Below, piece after piece: positions 10,830 through 22,005 of a stretch of 64,000 nt of DNA. A program made the position numbers and the translations under genes. Source of the DNA: Monoplex corrugatus (lineage: Eukaryota; Mollusca; Gastropoda; Littorinimorpha; Ranellidae); NCBI GenBank assembly GCA_030674185.1, contig CM060312.1, positions 1,118,492-1,182,491 on the forward strand, written 5' to 3'. The notes under the pieces were generated by a model that did no database searches, was not told the origin of the DNA, and saw only the letters and a list, made by a program, of their open reading frames with translations. Position 1 is the stretch's first letter. Each line of letters begins with the position of its first letter.

Positions 10830-13800
10830 TCTGTAATTTTTTTCTGTTCTCTGTAACTAGTGTAAGTTCTGATTTCTCTTTTCTGTTGCAAGTTCTGGTT
10901 TTTGTTCTCTATAAGTTCTGACTTCTGTTTTGACTTCTGTTCTCTATAAGTTCTGACTTTTGTTCTCTATAAGTTCTGACTTCTGTTCTCTGTAAGTTCT
11001 GACTTCTGTTCTCTGTAAGTTCTGACTTCTGTTCTCTGTAAGTTCTGACTTTTGTTCTCTGTAAGTTCTGACTTTTGTTCTCTGTAAGTTCTGACTTCTG
11101 TTCTGACTTCTGTTTTGACTTCTGTTCTGTGTAAGTTCTGACTTCTGTTCTCTGTAAGTTCTGACTTCTGTTCTCTGTAAGTTCTGACTTCCATTCTGAC
11201 TTCTGTTTTGACTTCTGTTCTGTGTAAGTTCTGACTTCTGTTCTCCATAAGTTCTGACTTCTGTTTTGACTTCTGTTCTGTGTAAGTTCTGACTTCCGTT
11301 CTGACTTCTGTTGTGACTTTTGTTGTGACTTCTGTTCTCATTTCTGTTCCGACTTCTCTTCTGTGTAAGGTCTGACTTCTGTTCTGACTTCTGTTTTGAC
11401 TTCTCTTCTCTGTAAGTTCTGACTTGTGTTCTCTGTAAGTTCTGACTTCTGTTCTCTGTAAGTTCTGACTTTTGCTCTGACTTCTGTTCTGACTTCTCTG
11501 TTATCTGTAAGTTCTGACTTCTGTTCTGACTTCTGTTCCGACTTCTGTTCTGACTTCTGTCCTGACTTCTCTGTTCTCTGTAAGTTCTGACTTCTGTTCT
11601 GACTTCTGTTCTTTGTAAATTCTGACTTCTGTTCTGACCTCTGCTCTGACTTCTGTTCTGACTTCTATTCTTTGTAAATTCTGACTTCTGTTCTGACCTC
11701 TGCTCTGACTTCTGTTCTGACTTCTGTTCTCTGTACGTTCTGACTTCTGTTCTCTGTAAGTTCTGACTTCTGTTGTGACTTCTGTTCTCATTTCTGTTCT
11801 GACTTCTCTTCTGTGTAAGTTCTGACTTGTGTTCTGACTTCTGTTTTGACTTCTCTTCTCTGTAAGTTCTGACTTCTGTTCTCTGTAAGTTCTGACTTCT
11901 GTTCTGACTTCTGTTCTCTGTAAGTTCTGACTTCTGCTCTGACTTCTGTTCTGACTTCTCTGTTCTCTGTAACTAGTGTAAGTTCTGACTTCTGTTCCGA
12001 CTTCTGTTCTGACTTCTGTCCTGACGTGTTCTCTGTAAATTCTGACTTCTGTTTTGACTTCTGTTCTGACTTGTGTTCTGACCTCTGTTCTCTGTAAGTT
12101 CTGACTTGTGTTCTCACTTCTGTTCTGACTTGTGTTCTGACTTCTGTTCACTGTGAGTTCTGACTTCTGTTCACTGTGAGTTCTGACTTGTGTTCTCTGT
12201 AAGTTCTGACTTCAGTTCTGACTTCTGTTCTCTGTAAATTTTGACTTCTGTTCTGAATTCTGTTCTGACTTGTCTTCTGACTTCTCTGTTCTCTTTAAGT
12301 TCTGACTTCTGTTCTCTGTAAGTTCTGACTTCTGTTTTGACTTCTGTTCTCTGTGAGTTCTGAATTCTGTTTTCTATAAGTTCTGATTTCTGTTCTGACT
12401 TCTTTTCTCTGTAAGTTCTGACTTCTGTTCTGATTTCTGTTCTCTGTAAGTTCTGACTTCTGTTCTCTATAAGTTCTGACTTCTGTTCTGACTTCTGTTC
12501 CGACTTCTGTTCTCTAAGTTCTGACCTCTGTTCTCTATAAGTTCTGACTTCTGTTCTGATTTCTGTATCTGTAAGTTCTGACTTCTGTTCTCTTAATTTC
12601 TGACTTCTGTTCTCTGTAAGTTCTGACTTCTGTTCTGACTTGTGTTCTCTGTAAATTCTGACTTCTGTTTTGACTTCTGTTCTGACTTGTGTTCTGACCT
12701 CTGTTCTCTGTAAGTTCTGACTTCTGTTCTGACTTGTGTTCTCACTTCTGTTCTGACTTGTGTTCTGACTTCTGTTCACTGTGAGTTCTGACTTCTGTTC
12801 ACTGTGAGTTCTGACTTGTGTTCTCTGTAAGTTCTGACTTCAGTTCTGACTTCTGTTCTCTGTAAATTTTGACTTCTGTTCTGAATTCTGTTCTGACTTG
12901 TCTTCTGACTTCTCTGTTCTCTTTAAGTTCTGACTTCTGTTCTCTGTAAGTTCTGACTTCTGTTTTGACTTCTGTTCTCTGTGAGTTCTGAATTCTGTTT
13001 TCTATAAGTTCTGATTTCTGTTCTGACTTCTTTTCTCTGTAAGTTCTGACTTCTGTTCTGATTTCTGTTCTCTGTAAGTTCTGACTTCTGTTCTCTATAA
13101 GTTCTGACTTCTGTTCTGACTTCTTGTTCCGACTTCTGTTCTCTAAGTTCTGACCTCTGTTCTCTATAAGTTCTGACTTCTGTTCTGATTTCTGTATCTG
13201 TAAGTTCTGACTTCTGTTCTCTTAATTCCTGACTTCTGTTCTCTGTAAGTTCTGACTTCTGTTCTGAGTTCTGTTTTCTGTAAGTTTTGACTTCTGTTTT
13301 GACTTCAGTTCGGACTTCTGTTCTGATTTCTGTTCTGACTTCTGTTCTCTGTAAGTTTTGACTTCTGCTCTGACTTCTGTTCCGACTTCTCTGTAAGTTC
13401 TGACTTCTGTTCTCCGTAAGTTCTGGCTTCTGTTCTCTGTAAGTTCTGACTTCTGTTCTGACTTGTGTTCTGACTTCTGTTCTGACTTCTGTTCACTGTG
13501 AGTTCTGACGTGTTCTGACTTCTGATCTGACTTGTGTTCTGACTTCTGTTCACTGTGAGTTCTGACTTCTGTTCTGACTTCTGTTCTCTGTAAGTTCTGA
13601 CTTCTATTCTGATTTCTGTAAGTTCTGACTTCTGTTCTGACTTCAGTTCTGACTTCTGTTCTCTGTAAATTTTGACTTCTGTTCTGAATTCTGTTCTGAC
13701 TTGTCTTCTGACTTCTCTATTCTCTTTAAGTTCTGACTTCTGTTCTCTGTAAGTTCTGACTTCTGTTTTGACTTCTGTTCCCTGTGAGTTCTGAATTCTG

Positions 13801-15285
13801 TTTTCTATAAGTTCTGATTTCTGTTCTGACTTCTTTTCTCTGTAAGTTCTGACTTCTGTTCTGATTTCTGTTCTCTGTAAGTTCTGACTTCTGTTCTGAC
13901 TTCTGTTCCGACTTCTGTTCTCTAAATTCTGACCTCTGTTCTCTATATGTTCTGACTTCTGTTCTCTTAAGTTCTGACTTCTGTTCTCTGTAAGTTCTGA
14001 CTTCTGTTCTGACTTCTGTTTTCTGTAAGTTTTGACTTCTGTTCTGACTTCAGTTCGGACTTCTGTTCTGATTTCTGTTCTGACTTCTGTTCTCTGTAAG
14101 TTTTGACTTCTGCTCTGACTTCTGTTCCGACTTCTCTGTAAGTTCTGACTTCTGTTCTCCGTAAGTTCTTGCTTCTGTGTTCTCTGTAAGTTCTGACTTC
14201 TGTTCTGACTTGTGTTCTGACTTCTGTTCTGACTTCTGTTCACTGTGAGTTCTGACTTGTGTTCTGACTTCTGATCTGACTTCTGTTCACTGTGAGTTCT
14301 GACTTCTGTTCTGACTTCTGTTCTCTGTAAGTTCTGACTTCTGTTCTGACTTCTATTCTGATTTCTGTAAGTTCTGACTTCTGTTCTGACTTCAGTTCTG
14401 ACTTCTGTTCTGACTTCTCTGTTCTCTTTAAGTTCTGACTTCTGTTCTGACTTCTGTTCTGTGTATGTTCTGACTTCAGTTCTGACTTCTGTTCTCTGTA
14501 AGTTCTGACTTATGTTCTGACTTGTGTTCTGACTTCTGTTCTGACTTCTGTTTTGACTTCTGTTTTGACTTTTGTTCTCTGTAAGTTCTGACTTCTGTTC
14601 TGACTTCTGTTCTCTGTAAGTTCTGACTTCGGTTCTGATTTCTGTTCTGAATTCTGTTCTGACTTGTGTTCTGACTTCTGTTCTGACGTCTGTTCTGTGT
14701 AAGTTCTGACTTCTGTTCACACTTAATAACTTATGTTCTGACTTCTGTTCTCTGTAAGTTCTGACTTCTGTTCTGACTTCTGTTCTCTAAGTTCTAACTT
14801 CTGTTCTGACTTATGTTCTCTGCAAGTTCTGACTTCTGTTCTGACTATTCTGACTTCTGTTCTAATTTTTGTTCTGGCTTCTGTTCTGACTTCTGTTCTC
14901 TGTAAGTTCTGACTTTTGTTCTCTGTAAGTTCTAACTTGTGTTCTGACTTCTGTTCTAACTTCTGTTCTGATTTCTGTTCTCTGTAAGTTCTGACTTCTG
15001 TCTTGACTTCTCTTCTGACTGTGGTCTGATTTCTGTTTTGACTTGTGTTCTGATTTCTGTTCTGATTTCTGTTCTGACTTCTGTTCAGATTTCTGTTCTC
15101 TGTAAGTTTTTACTTCTGTTCTGACTTCTGTTCTGATTTCTGTTCTAATCTCTTTTCTGACTTCTGTTCTGACTTCTGTTCTCTGTAAGTTCTGACTTGT
15201 TCTGACTTGTGTTCTGACTTCTATTCTGACTTCTGTTTTGACTTCTGTTCTGACTTCTGTTCTCTGTAAGTTGACTTCTGTTCCT
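10830..15285. repeat. TTCTGACTTCTG/TTCTCTGTAAG compound array (4.4 kb)
   Basis: Two small words alternate, TTCTGACTTCTG (12 bases) and TTCTCTGTAAG (11 bases), with variants such as TTCACTGTGAG and TTCTCTAAG. On the minus strand this reads as degenerate RTEVRTYREQKSEL peptides, giving open frames up to 471 codons with no plausible gene context. A higher-order copy of about 628 bases is visible: TTCACTGTGAG at 12147 and 12775, and CTCTTTAAGT at 12291 and 12919. Confidence 0.95.
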
Positions 15286-15741
15286 CTGTTTTTGTTTGTT
15301 TGTTTGTTTTTACGTAAGTTGGACTGTATTTTCATCGTACGATGTTCAGAATTGAGAGTTGAGATCTGGAATGACAGTTTAGAAAATACAAATAACATGT
15401 GTCTGAATGCTGTTGTTGTGTTTAACCTGACGACTTTTCCTATATATTGTATCATCACTTCGACCTGAAGTGAATCAGTTCTCAATATGCTGTGAGAACT
15501 TCCATTCGAAGTGAAATCCTACACATGGTCCTATCATTACTTTGACATGAAGTCAATCAATTCTTCATATACTATGAACACTTTTTTTGAGGTGGAATCC
15601 TACACAGTGTTATCATTTTGACTTGGCAATAAATCCCTAACATAATTATGTAGGCCTACATAACTGTGACTTGAAGAGAATTCTCATACACAATTACATG
15701 TATAATTATTACTGTCACTTGAAGACAAATCAAACTCATAG

Positions 15742-15830
15742 TAATTGTAATAATAATAATAATAATTACAATATTTATATAGCGCAAAATCTTGATAGAA
15801 ATCAAATCTAAGCGCTTTGACTCGAAAATC
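15742..15830 (-). mobile_element. L2 3' terminus, reverse orientation
   Basis: Reverse complement of the L2 end at 27615-27685: (ATT)n tail, ATTTATA, and arms AGCGC at 15781 and AGCGCT at 15811 enclosing an almost identical TTAGATTTGATTT...TCAAGATTTT loop. Confidence 0.8.
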
Positions 15831-16289
15831 CCTTCAAAAGTATTATTGTTATTACTGTGACTTGAACAGTTGAAGAGATTTATCCATGCAGAATCATCAC
15901 GTGGCTTTACAGGAAATTGAGGAATGTTCCTCATGTCCATGTGTACGAACACTACTAGCATTTAGACTAGAAGCAAAATCCTATACACTATAATTGAAAT
16001 AGACCCCCACATATGTATAATTGAAGAAAAACATCTACATATAATTGAAATAAAATCCTTCAGATATTATTAATAAAATCTGTCATATACCATAACTGAA
16101 GTAAAATATTACATATAATTGAAGTAAGCTCCTTCATATACTCTAAATGAAGTAAAATCCTACATACATTATAATTAAAGAAAATTCTACAAACAATTGA
16201 AGGAATATCCTAAATATAATTGAAGCAAAAGCTGACATATCATTGAAGTAAAAGACTACATACACATGAAGTAAAATCCTATATATATC

Positions 16290-16390
16290 ATAATCATATG
16301 TCTTCAAACTAGACTTGAAGGAAGACAGATTTTGTGAGTGTCGAACAGACTGGGGAAGATTGTTCCAGAGGGTGGGGAGGGTGTACATGT
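16290..16390 (-). pseudogene. L2 ORF2 C-terminal remnant
   Basis: Minus strand encodes TLPTLWNNLPQSVRHSQNLS then FKSSLKTY, matching the conserved end of L2 ORF2 (WN.LP.S.R....FKSSLKTHLF). Same orientation as the tail at 15742-15830 but separated from it by about 450 bases of array-like sequence. Confidence 0.75.
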
Positions 16391-16980
16391 GCAGGAAACT
16401 AAAGCAGGTGGTGGAAGAAACACAAATGGAATAAACTGCAACAGTTCTTGTTTAGAAGGAGATATTGGCGGTGTGGTTGGCCAAGAATTGTTTTCCTGTT
16501 TGTCTGTAGCGTTTACAGGGTAATCCAACTCCAAGTCCCCACGAGTGCTGTGAACTGTTTGCTTCTGTTGTCAGGCGTGACGATGGTATGTCAAAGATAT
16601 GAGTGCGTGTGTACCGTAAAGGAAAATTGTTAGTTGGTCGGTGTTCATGTCAAGCGACACACAGGTTGGAATAGCGCACTTGTTATCCAGATTCTCATAA
16701 TCATGTCGCTTATGCAGTCCAGTTGAGTTGTCTGGCAGAGTGAGCACAGGCAAGTATACGGTTGGACATTTTAGGAGAAAGAAAAAAACACAAAAACTGA
16801 TTAATAATCTATAGTAAAGGCCAATACATTTCGACGACTGTCACCAAAATGTCAGCACCACACGCACTATCAAACAACAAAAAGACACAAAATAGTGAGG
16901 GCTTAGAACCCCCCAACCAAGCAGCAAGGGGCCTCACTTTCATCTCCTGTATACTATACTTGAATTAAAATCCTACTTAT
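16391..16980. other. Intronic sequence without recognised gene
   Basis: Possibly further L2 5' sequence at its left edge. The rest shows nothing I can assign. Open frames are short. Confidence 0.4.
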
Positions 16981-17659
16981 GCTATAAATGAAGCAAAATC
17001 CTACGTATTCCATAAGTACAATAAAATCCTACATATACTACAGTTGAAGTAAAATTCTTCATGATTATACTATGATATAAGTAAAATTTTACATATGCTC
17101 TTTTTAAAGTAAACTCCTACATCTACTATCACTGAAGTAAAATCCTAGGATATACTATCATTGAAGTAAACTCCTATATATATACAGTATCATTGAAGTA
17201 AAACCCTGCATGTACTATGATTGAAGTAAAATTCTATGATATACTATCATTGAAGTAAACTCCTATATACAGTATCATTGAAGTAAAACCCTGCATGTAC
17301 TATGATTGAAGTAAAATTCTATGATATACTATCAATGAAGTAAACTCCTATATACAGTATCATTGAAGTAAAACCCTTATGTACTATGATTGAATAAAAA
17401 GATTACTCAATAAGTACTATTAATATGAGGTAAACCCTATATGTACTATCGATTGAAATAAAATCAATATACGATTATAACTCCTAACTTTTGGAACTTT
17501 ACCAAATATTACTGACAGAAGAAAACATTGTGTCACTATTTTAACAAAAGTGAATTTTCCGTACCGTGTAGTATTAACATTTTGTCATTAAGGGAGACAC
17601 ATCTCTATAGCCTATGAACGCTACAAATGAAGTGAAGGCACAGGGCAGTGGTGCCACAC

Positions 17660-17835
17660 ATTTCAGTTTCCGTGTCTCAAGATGGTGTCTGTATGGTTGG
17701 ACACATTCCGTATTGTATGTGCCCCGTTGATGTCATGAGATGGAGAAAATCCAAACAGACCAAGCATAAGCCGCAAGCGCACACAGAAGCCCCACACACT
17801 GGCAAGGTCTTGAGGTCTGTCTTAGCATGTGGGTT
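17660..17835 (+). mobile_element. CAGTTTC-type SINE-like repeat, copy 2
   Basis: Begins TTTCAGTTTCCGTGTCTCAA, carries GATGGTGTCT and ends near GGCAAGGTCTTGAGG, parallel to the copy at 63340-63495. Located 80 bases upstream of the exon at 17916. Confidence 0.55.
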
Positions 17836-17915
17836 TGACTTGTATCAATCAGTCACTGGAAGAACCAAGGTTATTTTGTTGTAAATCCATGTATTTAATG
17901 TTGTAATGTGGACAG

Positions 17916-18126
17916 ATTCATCACTGGCAACAAAAAGCAGATGGAGGACATCAAAGTCAACAGGAGGACCTACCTGTCCCGCCGTAAAGAGCTGCTGGGT
18001 GTCATGGAGAACCTAGAGCCAGTGCGTGACATGCTCCGAGGGTTCGGATCTCTCTACATCCGGGATCTGACTGCCGACAACATCTTCTTCAGCCTGGAGG
18101 AGGACCAGCGCCGGCAATCAGTGGCG
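17916..18126 (+). CDS. Coding exon: second helical segment of the pseudokinase
   Basis: 211-base exon. The acceptor atgtggacag precedes A, which completes the AG left by the previous exon to give Arg. The encoded run begins RFITGNKKQMEDIKVNRRTY and continues through a basic helix (LSRRKELLGVMENLEPVRDM) to GSLYIRDLTADNIFFSLEED. The exon ends in phase 0 at GCG|gtgaga. Reading on past the donor gives a short frame that stops after 12 codons within the repeat that begins there, so the donor is needed. Helix content continues that of the preceding exon. Function is unknown. A minisatellite begins within about 15 bases of the donor. Confidence 0.8.
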
Positions 18127-18139
18127 GTGAGAGAACACG

Positions 18140-18655
18140 TCATCCTCAATCTTCTGCACTGACCGATCATACTGACATGTCATTATCTTCTGCACTGACT
18201 GATCGTCATGTGATTATCTTCTACAATGACTGACTCATTATCATCTGCACTGACTGACATGTTATTACCTACTACACCGACTGACAGTCATGTCATTTAC
18301 CTTCTGCGCTAATATGTCATTATGTTCTGCACTGACTGACATGTCATTGCCTGCTACACCGACTAACGGTCATGTCATTTACTTTCTGCGCTAATATGTC
18401 ATTATGTTCTGCACTGACTGACATGTCATTATCTTCTGCACTGACTGACATAGCGCTATCTTCTGTACTTACCAACACATCTTTATCTTCTGTACTGACT
18501 AATATGTTGTAATCTTCTGCACCTACTGACAATGCATTATCTTACTGACTCACTGCTTGTCATTATCTTCTACAATGACCGACATATCATCTTCTACACT
18601 GAATGACATGTCGTTGTTATCTGTACTGACTCGTCATTACCACAGTACAGTGTCC
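18140..18655. repeat. Minisatellite starting at an exon donor
   Basis: Units of about 27-30 bases built on CTGACATGTCATTATCTTCTGCACTGA, split here as CTGACATGTC and ATTATCTTCTGCACTGA. The first unit begins about 15 bases after the gtgaga donor at 18127. Confidence 0.85.
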
Positions 18656-18670
18656 ATGTCACATACTGCC

Positions 18671-18685
18671 TGTTGTCAGGTGTTG
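18671..18685 (+). repeat. Target-site duplication of CR1-like LINE, left
   Basis: TGTTGTCAGGTGTTG, identical to 21991-22005. Confidence 0.7.
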
Positions 18686-21600
18686 AACTTGAACTTGAAC
18701 TTGAACTGTACGATGTTTGGGGTCTTGTAAAGTCCTGTTCATCGATCCATGTGGGTTATACGGCTAGTATCAAAACTTTGCTTATTGGCAAGACGGATTG
18801 TACTGGTCGGGTCTCTTCTTCCAGCAAGCATCCAACCTATTCTTGAAGGCATTTACGGAAGGTGCCAGGACCACTTCATCTGGGAGGCTGTTCCACGTTT
18901 TGGTGATTCTTTCGCTGAAGAAGTATTTCCTGGTATCGCAGTGGGTGTGGTGCAGGAACAGTTTTATTGCATTTCCTCTGGTGCCTGCATCCTCGGGAGT
19001 TTCAAGCTTGGGTTTTTCGGTCTTGTAAATTCTGTGGACATATTTGAAGGTGTCGATCATATCCCCTCTGAGACGTCGGTGCTCCAAGCTGGGCAGGCCA
19101 AGTCGCTCTAGTCTTGCTGGGTATGGTAGTTCCCTGATTGATGAGATCAACTTTGTGGCTCGGCGCTGCACATCCTCTAGTTTTTTGCATAATGTCTTAT
19201 GTTGGGGTTGCCACACAGTTTGTCCATACTCGAGGATAGGCCTTGCTAGTGTCTTGTATAGCTGGATGAAGAGCTTGCAGTCTAAGAACTCGAAGGTTCT
19301 GCGGATGACACCAATTACACTGTTTGCTCTTGATGTGACGTTGTCAACGTGTTGCTTAAATTTGAGGTCGTTGTCAACATGAAAGCCGAGATCCACTTCC
19401 ACCTCACTTTCTGCGGGTATTTCTCTGCTGGTTCCGGTTTCAGCGTCTGTGTACTTCATATGGTACGTTGCGTCTGATTTCCGTGTGCCGAGTTTCATCA
19501 CTTTGCATTTCTGTGGGTGGAATCTCAGAAGCCACTCGTCCGACCATTTCTGGAGGCTGTCAAGGTCCTGCTGGAGTGATGCGGTTGATTCTTGGTCATC
19601 GCTTGCGGCATACAACTTTGTGTCATCTGCAAATAGTTTGACAGTGTTTTGTACATGTTTCGGCAGATCATTGATATAGATGACAAACAGGATTGGTCCT
19701 AATACACTACCCTGTGGAATGCCGCTTGTGACTACAGCCTCTTCAGAGAAAGTTCCATTGATTCTAACTCGTTGCTTTCGATCAAAAGGAAGGCTGCTAT
19801 CCAGTTGTGTATTGGGCCTTTTATTCCGTGGCTTCGACTTTGCTCAGCAGACGACGGTGCGGTACTGTGTCGAAGGCTTTATGAAAATCCACATACATGA
19901 CGTCAATGCTGCTGCCAGAGTCGATAAGTCTGGTCCAGTCGTCAAGAGCTTCCAGTAGATTTGTCACATATGATTTCCCCTGGACGAACCCATGTTGCTC
20001 CTCACATAGTAGCTCATTGCGTTGTAGGTGATTCATTATTTGTTCCCTCAGAGGTTTTTCCATTGCCTTGCACAGGATGCAGGTTAGGCTGACAGGGCGA
20101 TAGTTTCCTGGTTGCTGTCAGCTTCCTTTCCTCTTGTAAATAGGGGTGACTGTGGCTTCTTTCCAATCAGTTGGTATTTCCCCATGGTCCAGAGTGAGGC
20201 GGAACAGGTGCGCTATTGGACGTGCTAATGAATCTGCAGCCTTGGCCAACACCATTGGGTGGATTCCGTCAGGTCCAGGTGCCTTGTTTGTTTTCAGGTT
20301 TTGAAGTGCTTTTTTTACGTCCGCTTCGGTGATGGTCACATGTTGGAGTGTTTCCTTAACACTGTACTCAGGAGGTGATGGTAGGTTTTCCACTTTTTCC
20401 TGGGTGAAGACGCTGTGAAAAAAGTCGTTTAGTACGTCTGCCTTTTCTTTGTCGGTCGTGGTTTTTCTTCCGTCTGCTTTTTTCACATCTGCAATGCCTG
20501 ACCTGCATTTGGTTTTCGACTTGACGTATGACCAGAAGACTTTATCGTTTTTCTTTGCGTTGGCTGCTACATATTCCTCTCTACCTCTCTTCGCTTTACG
20601 GCACGCTCTTCTGGCTTGGTTATTTGCGCGTCAGTATTCTTGTTCATCCTGGGCATCTCGCGATTCTGATTCTCCCCATTTCCTGTAGAGTGTGTTTGTT
20701 TCGAACAGAGTCCAGTGTTTTCGGATCCATCCACTTCTTGGTTGTTCTTCCGGATGTCATCACTGTCGGGATGTGCTTCTCCACTGCTTTCTGGATCTCT
20801 TCCTTGATGGTTTTCCAAGTTTCTTCGACCGATTTGTTGGAGAGTAATTCACCCCAGTCTGTTTCAGCGAGGTCCGAATTTATTCCAGCATAGTTGCCCT
20901 CGTCAAACTTTGTCTTCTTCCTTACCGGTTCTCTCCTTGCATATGAGCCTGAGAAGTTGATAATGAGGGTCACATGGTCGCTTTTTCCTAGTCCGGCTTG
21001 TGTTGTAATACTGTCTATCATCTCCTCTCTGTTGGTGAAGACTAAGTCGTCAAGGCTGGGGTTTTGTCCTTGTCTGATTCTTGTTGGCTCCTTCTGGTGC
21101 TGGATGAAATATGCATCTTTGCTGGCTTTGAGGAATTTCTGCGCTTGGTGTTCATTCCTACAGTTACATGTCTCATTTTGCCAGTCAATTTCCGGGTGGT
21201 TGAAGTCACCCATCACGAGGATGTGGGAGTACTTTTCTGTTTACCCAGATGTTTAATCAGTTTGTTGAGTTGTGCGGTGTTTTCCGGAGGGGAGTTGGGG
21301 CTTCTGTAGATTAATCCAAGCAGTAATTTATCTGAACCATCCAGACGGCATTCGACTAATATTTGCTCTGCAAAGTCATTATCTCCAACTTCTGTCTTGG
21401 AAGCATTTAGGTTGTTGTCTACATATAAGCACATTCCTCGTCCTCACTTGTCTGTGAGGTTGTGAAAAAGGTCGTAACCATCCATAGCTATCTCGCACTC
21501 CTATACTGCATATCATGCGTTCTTTGGTTTGACTTCAGTGATTCCTATTACTGATGGTTTGTAAATGCTGATGAGGGCTTGTAGCTCACTCCTTTTGTTA

Positions 21601-21990
21601 AGTAAGGAATCTACGTTGCTGTACAGGCACGTACATGATTTCAAGGAAACGTTGGCCATGTTTTTCTGGTGGTTGGACGAACGTTTAAAAGCTGACGAAG
21701 ATGAAGAAGACGAAGAAGTTTTAAAACTATGTACATTGGGGATTGAGAGTTTCATTACGCCGAGCCTCCCTTGGCCACCTGATCTAGCGGTTTCCCGAGG
21801 AAGACCATGCGCTTGTTGCGTCTCACCCACTTCGCTTTGTCGTCCCCCGACGCCTGGGTCCTCTTTGCTTGTAGCTCCTTATAGAGTGCTGTCTCTTCCT
21901 TGCGTTCGGCGGGGGTCAAATCCTTTCTCATGCTGATGCCAGAGATGGGGGTTACAGCAGCATCCTTGCTGGTTTCTTGTTCCTTCCTCT
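18683..21990 (-). mobile_element. CR1-like LINE, nearly full ORF2
   Basis: Minus-strand non-LTR element with a short tandem 3' tail at 18683-18706, (CAAGTT)n on the element strand, bounded by 15-base identical duplications. It carries an endonuclease followed by an RT and is broken by several frameshifts and stops. The 5' end at about 21990 lacks a recognisable ORF1. It lies in intron 3 at the left edge of the large array. Confidence 0.85.
18782..21830 (-). pseudogene. CR1-like ORF2 (endonuclease-RT), broken
   Basis: Read on the minus strand. Endonuclease start: YSNVDSLLNKRSELQALI and ITEVKPKNA (21830-21513). Middle: LGLIYRSPNSPPEN (21434-21213), then after a frameshift MMGDFNHPEIDWQ and SLDDLVF...KSDHV (21216-20567). 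RT: NLKTNKAPGPDGIHPMVLA (20486-20118), NYRPVSL at about 20100, EEQHGFVQGKSYVTNLLE and YVDFHKAFDTVPHRRLL (20063-19821). The palm motif LFADDTKLY near 19640 is intact, followed by an open C-terminal third to 18782 (LGFHVDNDLKFKQHV, PILEYGQTVWQP, NSLPDEVV). About three stops or shifts lie between the blocks. The order and motifs are those of CR1-clade ORF2. Confidence 0.85.
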
Positions 21991-22005
21991 TGTTGTCAGG
22001 TGTTG
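21991..22005 (+). repeat. Target-site duplication of CR1-like LINE, right
   Basis: Identical to 18671-18685. It overlaps the first unit of the downstream array, so part of the match may be array-derived. Confidence 0.65.

Larger units (their letters stand above)
15470..17480. repeat. Degenerate AT-rich array (TTGAAGTAAAATCCTA type)
   Basis: Irregular copies of TTGAAGTAAAATCCTACATA with spacing near 30 bases, best preserved at 17120-17400 where a unit of about 57 bases repeats (TATCATTGAAGTAAAC and TGATTGAAGTAAAATTC). Interrupted by L2 remnants at 15742-15830 and 16290-16390 and by unrelated sequence at 16400-16930. Confidence 0.75.

Noticed and set aside
11501..14720. Minus-strand frames rich in RTEVRTYREQKSEL
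   Set aside because: Generated by the TTCTGACTTCTG array in intron 2; no splice or start context.
20528..21309. Several plus-strand frames of 80-120 codons
   Set aside because: Antisense shadows of the CR1-like ORF2 on the minus strand.
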